From: Rhodocollybia butyracea
Lineage: Eukaryota; Basidiomycota; Agaricomycetes; Agaricales; Omphalotaceae
Reading direction: 5' to 3'
Length of the DNA stretch: 64,000 nt
Assembly: GCA_015501585.1 (NCBI GenBank)
Contig: JADNRY010000054.1
Coordinates: forward strand, 186,001 to 250,000
This document shows positions 58,464 through 64,000 of this stretch, one piece after another. The position numbers and the translations under genes were made by a program. The notes under the pieces were generated by a model. It was given only the letters and a program-made list of their open reading frames with translations. It did no database searches and was not told the DNA's origin. Each line of letters opens with the position of its first letter. Within the stretch, counting starts at the first letter, position 1.

Positions 58464-61101
58464 ATGCCGGGTTTAACTCAGGACGTAGAAAGCGTCGAGG
58501 ACATCGACTACTCTGATATCGAAGCCAAGTGAGTTATAAATTATAATTGCATTTTAACTTTTTATTAAACCAATTGTTAGATACAGCGTCGAATACGACG
58601 ACACTTTCGATAACACTCTTGTCGTGGACGGCGTTCCTGTCATCGACAGATCAAAGCTTGAAAAACTCCTTGCCAAGATATGCAAAGAATTCTCGAGAAG
58701 GAGCGCACCAGTTAGGCCGGACGATATCTTCATGCCATGGGATGAGTCTTCAGGAAAGAGCCTTGGGTGCATGCTGGCCTTTATTGTTCATATTCGGGAT
58801 GCTCATTGAGGTCTAGCTATCTTTTCATGGACTTTCGAAGCGCAGAAGAAGCAAATGCTGCTCTCCTCGCCATGAATAATCATCCTTTCGACGCAAGACA
58901 CACTTTCAAGCTTAATCGTTTCTCCGACGTTGAAAAATATGCCAACATGGACGAGGCTTACGTTGAGCCAGTATTGGAAGAATATGCACCCAGGGTATGT
59001 CTCTGAGCTTTTGTATAATCAATACGCTTAAATTAGTCCAGGAGCACTTGCGAGCTTGGTTGGCTGATCCTCAAGGGCGTGACCAATATGTCGTTTACCG
59101 TGGCGAGGACGTTGAAATATTTTGGCATGGAAAACCATCGCAGTGTGAATTGGCCTATAAACCGGTCCGTGCTCTTGCTACCGCTGTTTCGCTCCCATTG
59201 ATTTGAACGATTTAGGACTGGAGAGACTTCTTATATGTTTCGTGGTCTCCGCTTGGAACCTACATTGCTACTCTACACAGACAGGGTGTGCGTCTTTGGG
59301 GAGGCTCATCTTGGAAACCTCAACAACGATTTGCGCATCCTCTTGTCAAACTCATCGATTTCTCTCCTTGCGAAAACTATCTTGTCACGTGGTCAAACGA
59401 GCCGATTGTTGTCCCAGAAGGAAAGCCGCAAGGACCCCAGTACTTTTCGCCGGAGGACGAAGGGAACAACCTTGCGGTATGGGATATCAAATCTGGGCAT
59501 CTTCTGCGTACATTTTCGACTGTTGCTGGCTCCGAAGGGCCTGGAGGGAAGCGCCAAATGCCATGGCCGGCACTGAAATGGAGTCCCGATGATCAATTCG
59601 TTGCCAGAGTCACTCCCGGACAAATGATCAGTGTACACGAGCTCCCGAGTATGTTTCTACATGGAAAGAAGAGCCTGAAAATTGAGGGAGTGGTGGACTT
59701 TGAATGGTGTCCTTTCAGTGACAAGGATCGAGATGAAGCCGAAAAAGTCGTGTCTGTGGGAGCTAATGGCATGGGTGTAAAGAAGTCACCTGAAAACATG
59801 ATAGCGTACTGGACTCCCGAAGTGGCAAACCAACCAGCGCGCGTAACCCTTCTGAGTTTCCCCAGTCGGGCTATTCTACGGCAAAAAAACCTTTTCAATG
59901 TATCAGAGGTGATAGCTGCTCGCGAAATCATTGCTCCCGCACTGATCTTTATCCTTATACAGTGCAAGCTCCATTGGCAGAACCAAGGTGACTTTTTGTG
60001 CGTCAAAGTAGATCGGCACACAAAGACGAAAAAGTCCATTTTCTGCAACTTGGAAATATTCCGAGTGCGTGAAAAAGATTTTCCTGTGGAGGTCGTTGAA
60101 TTGAAAGGTTTGCTCCTTTGCTCGCATGACTAAGGTAGCTCTGATTCTCTATACACAGATACTGTTACCGACTTTTCATGGGAACCGAGGGGCGAAAGAT
60201 TTGCTATTGTTTCAACCAATGACCCAAATCTTGGCAATCCTGGTCCCGGTATAACTATCAAAACAGACGTGAGCTTCTATCAGTTGGACCGTGTCAAAAA
60301 TGACTTCAAACTTCTAAGTGAGCTGTTTTTTTTTTCCCTCGCCCAATGACGTTGATTAATGTTATACTAGAAACGTTGTCAAACCGTACCAGTAATGCTA
60401 TACGGTGGAGCCCTCGGGGCCGATTTGTCGTCCTCGCTACCGTCGGTTCTTCGACCAAGTCTGAGCTCGAGTTTTGGGATTTAGATTTCACCCTTGAAGA
60501 CCGCCGGGAAGGGCAGACAATCAAAGAAGACTGGGGGAGCAGCATACAAAGTCTCGGTCTCGCTGACCATTATGGTGTGACCGACGTTGAATGGGATCCT
60601 AGTGGGCGTTATTTGGCAACCAGTGCTAGCGCGTGGACTCACACCGTAAGAATGATGGTCAATCTTTTCACGAATTAAGCGAATTCTCATATTATGCTAC
60701 TTTTACAGCTAGAAAATGGATACGCTATTTGGGATTTCCGCGGTCAGGAGCTTCTGAAGCAGCTTCAGGACCGGTTCAAACAATTCCTGTGGAGGCCCCG
60801 ACCACGCACTCTACTCTCGAAGGAGGATCAGAAACGCATTCGCAAGACTTTGAAAGTGTTCAGTAGGATATTTGAAGAAGACGACCAGAGGGAGAGTGAG
60901 AACGTGAACACGGAACTTATTGCTCTTCGTAGGCGTCTTGTTGACGAATGGAATGCATGGCGTGCCCGGAGCAAAGCGGAAGTTTCCGACGACAAAGGCC
61001 GCGATCTTGCGAAAGAGAAGCAGTCGGAAGAGGACAAAGAGGAAATTGAGGTGTGGGTAGAAGATATCATTGAACAAATTGAAGAGGAAGTCGAGGAATA
61101 A
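58464..61101 (+). CDS. PRT1: Translation initiation factor eIF3 subunit b
   Basis: Scaffold subunit of eIF3. Exon 1 gives MPGLTQDVESVEDIDYSDIE. The N-terminal RRM follows: NTLVVDGVPVIDRSKLEKLL, and after an intron GYLFMDFRSAEEANAALLAM. The WD-like beta-propeller has repeated blocks (QGVRLWGGSSWKPQQRFAHP, CENYLVTWSNEPIVVPEGKP, DFEWCPFSDKDRDEAEKVVS, FSWEPRGERFAIVSTNDPNL, SPRGRFVVLATVGSSTKSEL, VTDVEWDPSGRYLATSASAW). The C-terminal helix that binds eIF3i is acidic/basic (KVFSRIFEEDDQRESE), ending EQIEEEVEE, stop at 61099. About eleven exons. Confidence 0.95.
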
Positions 61102-61509
61102 GCTTCTCTATTGGGATCTTTTCTAGTTATAGAACTGTTTTCTATATTCACCGCGCACAAATATATTGAACTCTCACTGTTGTGGCAAAATAGCACTGTA
61201 TATCACTACGGTTCAGAAAGTAGAATTACCGCACCAGAACCACGGAGCTCGACATATGAACATGGAATAGGAAAAAACTCAGGCACATTCTACCTGATAA
61301 ACGAATGCTTTCCCACGGAAAGAGAGTTACATACAGAAAATAAACGAGCCATGTGGCAGAGAGAAAGAAAGTTTGCGAAAAGTTCCTGAACCTGTGAACT
61401 TTTTGTGACCGAATTGGGACCGGACCCGAAAGATATATCTTATCTAATCAACCAAAAAGCTCTTTAACCGTCTTCTTCCACTTTCGCTTCCGAGTCTGTC
61501 TCTTCCAGA
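61102..61509. other. Intergenic region
   Basis: eIF3b 3' flank and Yap1-like promoter. A pyrimidine-rich leader (CTTCTTCCACTTTCGCTTCC) lies just before the ATG at 61510. Nothing else seen. Confidence 0.3.
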
Positions 61510-63165
61510 ATGTCCGCTGTTGCTACCCCATCTCCTTCCACTACATTGTGGGCTACCGGTTTGTTGCTGTTCTCTTATCAAACAATATCTCGCTCACAGC
61601 ATCGCCACTTAATAGCATCCAAGGAATGGGTGATACAGCCAAAGCCAAAGCCTGGGTAAGTATTTGCTCGTTGATCTTACTCCTTGGAATCTTAACAGGC
61701 ACCCTTTAGTCGTAAACCAAAGAAAGAAATCGTTGTCGAAGCTATTGAAGACCCAGATCGTCGCGTGCAGAATCGGTAAATTGTTTTTAAATCGCACCTC
61801 TGAAAGAAACTTGTTGATAAGTTTTGTAGTGCTGCTCAACGTGCGTTTCGTGAACGCAAACAATCTCAACTTGCCGAACTACAAGCACGTCTTCAGTCTT
61901 ACGAGCAAGGCGAAATAGGTACATCACTTCACTGCGCTCAATGTTTAGCTTGATCCCGAACGTCAATTCGCAGAACGTAATGTCGCTCTCCAAAGTATCG
62001 CAAAAAGACTGAAGGAGGAGAATGAAGCCTTGCGACAGGAAAATACTGTGCTCAAGGAGAAGCTTACTGTTGCAGAACACGAACTTCGCAAAACTAAGAA
62101 GCATTGGCGCGACGATTCTCCTGCTTCTTCGATCGCTTCTACTGGTACAACGAGGAAACGGCAGAGAGTCGGCGATGGAATTCAGGACTTTTCACATCCT
62201 TCTTTTTCTTCAGCTTCACCTTCTTCAGATACTGCGGATTCTCCATTTTCGCCAGTTTCTTTGGATCACCACCTCACGTCGGCCCATTCGTCACTTCCGT
62301 CTATGCTTAACCTTACTGCGGAAAAATACAACTACACTGACCATTCCGTTTTCATGTCGTGTGGGTTCTGTAGTGAACATCTGCCCTGTGTCTGTCGAGA
62401 ATCATTCCCATCCTCGACTGATATGGTACCCAAAGCCGAAGTGTTTGAGACTTCAGCACCAAATGTAATCCGACCCCCACCACGTTCGCCATCATCCATC
62501 TTAGATGAACTACCAGCCTTCCAGCCTGCAGTCCCTCTCCGTCGTCGCCCGGTAGCGCATACCAAACCTGCTGTCCCCATTGTACCTACTTGCTCCGGCG
62601 ATCCAAGTAATTGTCTGGCGTGTGCAGACGATAACTTTGGTAAAGCATTTTGTGCCGAATTGGGCAAAAGGGTTGCCGCTCAAGCCTCCCGTGTCTCCAT
62701 TCCTTCCGAGAACTTTAGCATTAATCCTGCCGACATGAGCCTCTGTCCTGGGAACTCATACGCACAGGAGCCGGAAGAGGAGAGTATGCCTACCAATGAC
62801 GCATGGAAGCAACTCAAGTCCCATCCCAATATCGCTTTCTCAGATCTAGCACTCTTGGCTGACGTCGTTGCACGCAGGTCAAAGTGTACTGGTCCTAGAG
62901 TAGTTATATCTCCTGCACCTGGAAGTATAACCCCGAGCGTGTAGCTTCCCCAGTGGCCAGTCCGGCCCCTGAAGACTCCGATGCGGTTGTCCTTACTCAT
63001 CCTCACGCCCATTTTCACGAGCAGGAGAGGGCGAGATCTTCCCCCCCTCGTCTCATTCCTCAAGAAGTTCTCATGCAGTGTGGGCAAGAAAGGTTACGTC
63101 AGGTTCAGGCAGCAGGTGTTAGAGAAGCTCTACGTTTGTTGGACGCCAAGTATGCGATACCTTAG
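61510..63165 (+). CDS. AP-1-like bZIP regulator (Yap1/Pap1 type)
   Basis: Oxidative-stress regulator type. Short first exons, then SRKPKKEIVVEAIEDPDRRV and the basic region QNRAAQRAFRERKQSQLAEL, with the fungal Yap-type NxxAQxxFR match. The leucine zipper continues LQARLQSYEQGE, IAKRLKEENEALRQENTVLK. Cysteine clusters follow: CGFCSEHLPCVCRES and CSGDPSNCLACADD, an n-CRD-like redox region. The frame stops at 62942-62944. A clear C-terminal tail (DAVVLTHPHAHFHEQERARS, VLMQCGQERLRQVQAAGVRE, ending LLDAKYAIP at 63165) is in another frame. It can be reached by splicing 62878-62960 or similar, or by a one-base change. About six exons. Confidence 0.85.
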
Positions 63166-63370
63166 GTTTCCGTTTAAACGCTAAGTAATATTTATTGCAT
63201 CCGTTGAGCATCAAGCCAGTTCTGTATTCAACCCCATTCCTATTATTATTCTAACAGTAATGTCATCCAGTAGTATACAACGTTGCCTGTGAGCAAGTTT
63301 TTATTATTTTGCCATTGACGACACGATGTCCCGCTAACGATTCCACGGTGCTATAGGCACTACAATATTT
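63166..63370. terminator. Convergent 3' region
   Basis: 205 AT-rich bases between the Yap1-like stop and the PPR gene stop. It holds AATAAT/TATTATTATT stretches but no defined signal. Confidence 0.25.
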
Positions 63371-64000
63371 CTAAACTAAGTTGTGATTGGATAACTTGAA
63401 CGCATTCCACGCCAATATAAGCTGCCGCAAGTGTCTATACAGCTTCCTCCATTGTGATTTCGATAACTTTGGATCACTCTGTCCATCTTTTTGTAATAGT
63501 CTAAACCGTGTGGCGAGTTCTTTTAGGGGAACGGATTCCAACTCGTCTGGGAAAGGTCTCACATAAGGCCACAGTGTTATCAATGACCGTCGAGCCATTG
63601 GATACGCTCCCGCCGCAAAAAAAGCCCCAGCAACTGCATCAATCGAGGCCACATCTGGTTGGACATCTGCCTCGACCATTTTTTGAAATGTTTTCAGGGC
63701 TTCTTCTGGTTGGCCTTGACGACCATAACCGACAACAAGGATGGTGTACATGACGCGGTTGGGCTTAATACCCATTCGTGTAGCAGCGGTGAGAATATCG
63801 AGGGCACCTGAAAGGTCACCTTTGCGGGCGTATCCTTCCATGAGAGCACTGAAATGATATTCATTGGGCTGAATCCCACGGGAAAGAAGAACGTCGAACA
63901 CGTCCTGGGCAGCATCCATGTTCACCATTACCGCCGCCTCACGTTGGAGACGTAGACCAATGAGCACCCCATCAGCGCTCGTCCGTCGCGCGCGGAGCTG
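63371..64000 (-). CDS. Pentatricopeptide repeat protein (5' part outside window)
   Basis: C-terminal part of a PPR protein, a helical-repeat family that binds organellar RNA. Visible repeats of about 35 residues: AAQDVFDVLLSRGIQPNEYH, FSALMEGYARKGDLSGALDI, LTAATRMGIKPNRVMYTILV, VGYGRQGQPEEALKTFQKMV, EADVQPDVASIDAVAGAFFA. The tail is basic and not repeat-like (KSQWRKLYRHLRQLILAWNA), stop at 63371. The open frame runs off the right edge, so the targeting leader and further repeats are not seen. Mitochondrial location is inferred from the family. Confidence 0.85.
   Translation of the reverse strand, partial: QLRARRTSADGVLIGLRLQREAAVMVNMDAAQDVFDVLLSRGIQPNEYHFSALMEGYARKGDLSGALDILTAATRMGIKPNRVMYTILVVGYGRQGQPEEALKTFQKMVEADVQPDVASIDAVAGAFFAAGAYPMARRSLITLWPYVRPFPDELESVPLKELATRFRLLQKDGQSDPKLSKSQWRKLYRHLRQLILAWNAFKLSNHNLV

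Noticed and set aside
61111..61389. 92-codon plus-strand frame between eIF3b and the Yap1-like gene
   Set aside because: It starts in the eIF3b 3' flank, and its sequence shows no motif.

Overview
This is a gene-dense stretch of a basidiomycete (probably Agaricomycete) genome. The evidence is internal: almost every gene is cut by many 45-65 bp GT-AG introns, intergenic gaps are short, and the gene set is typical of mushroom-forming fungi (multi-exon P450, Zn2Cys6 regulators, an AP-1-like bZIP, a Git1-type permease, MARVEL-like and SLS1-type proteins). I rebuilt 31 protein genes from split reading frames; two are cut by the window edges. I saw no rRNA, tRNA, CRISPR array or recognisable transposon.

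Layout. 1-7.1 kb: a MARVEL-like membrane protein (5' end missing), an F-box protein, a small orphan protein, a GFO/IDH/MocA-type oxidoreductase and a short-chain dehydrogenase. 7.6-17.2 kb: an Aim6-like phosphodiesterase gene of seven exons, mitochondrial ribosomal protein bL17m and mitochondrial acyl carrier protein back to back, an SMP-30-like protein, ribosomal protein uL13, a triple-KH RNA-binding protein and a NUFIP1-like snoRNP assembly factor. 17.3-27.2 kb: an M16 metallopeptidase, an Ngl2/Angel-type nuclease and a DH-PH RhoGEF. 27.5-39.7 kb: two Zn2Cys6 regulators bracketing a YjbQ-family enzyme, the CPSF30/Yth1 polyadenylation factor, a cytochrome P450 and prephenate dehydratase. 40.1-47.4 kb: a large single-pass membrane protein, the GTPase Rac1 and a zinc-finger protein of unknown role. 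48.2-64 kb: TMEM256-like protein, the rRNA methyltransferase Spb1, SLS1-like mitochondrial protein, a Git1-like permease, eIF3b, a Yap1-like bZIP regulator and a PPR protein cut by the window end.

Taken together most genes are housekeeping: ribosome and snoRNP biogenesis (uL13, NUFIP1, Spb1), translation initiation (eIF3b), mitochondrial expression and lipoic/fatty acid metabolism (bL17m, SLS1, PPR, ACP), and Rho-type polarity signalling (Rac1 and a RhoGEF). Several pairs are divergent with 80-130 bp between start codons, or convergent with 30-50 bp between stops.

I found no clear new defence system or biosynthetic cluster. The most unusual signals are in gene structure: a 5-nt microexon (plus 12- and 18-nt exons) inside a Zn2Cys6 DNA-binding motif, 23-nt and 18-nt microexons in two enzymes, four introns that look like GC-AG type, a perfect tandem duplication in a regulator promoter, a possible dual start for the M16 peptidase, and a frame break before the C-terminal cysteine-rich tail of the Yap1-like factor. 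All exon joins were made by eye and need transcript support.
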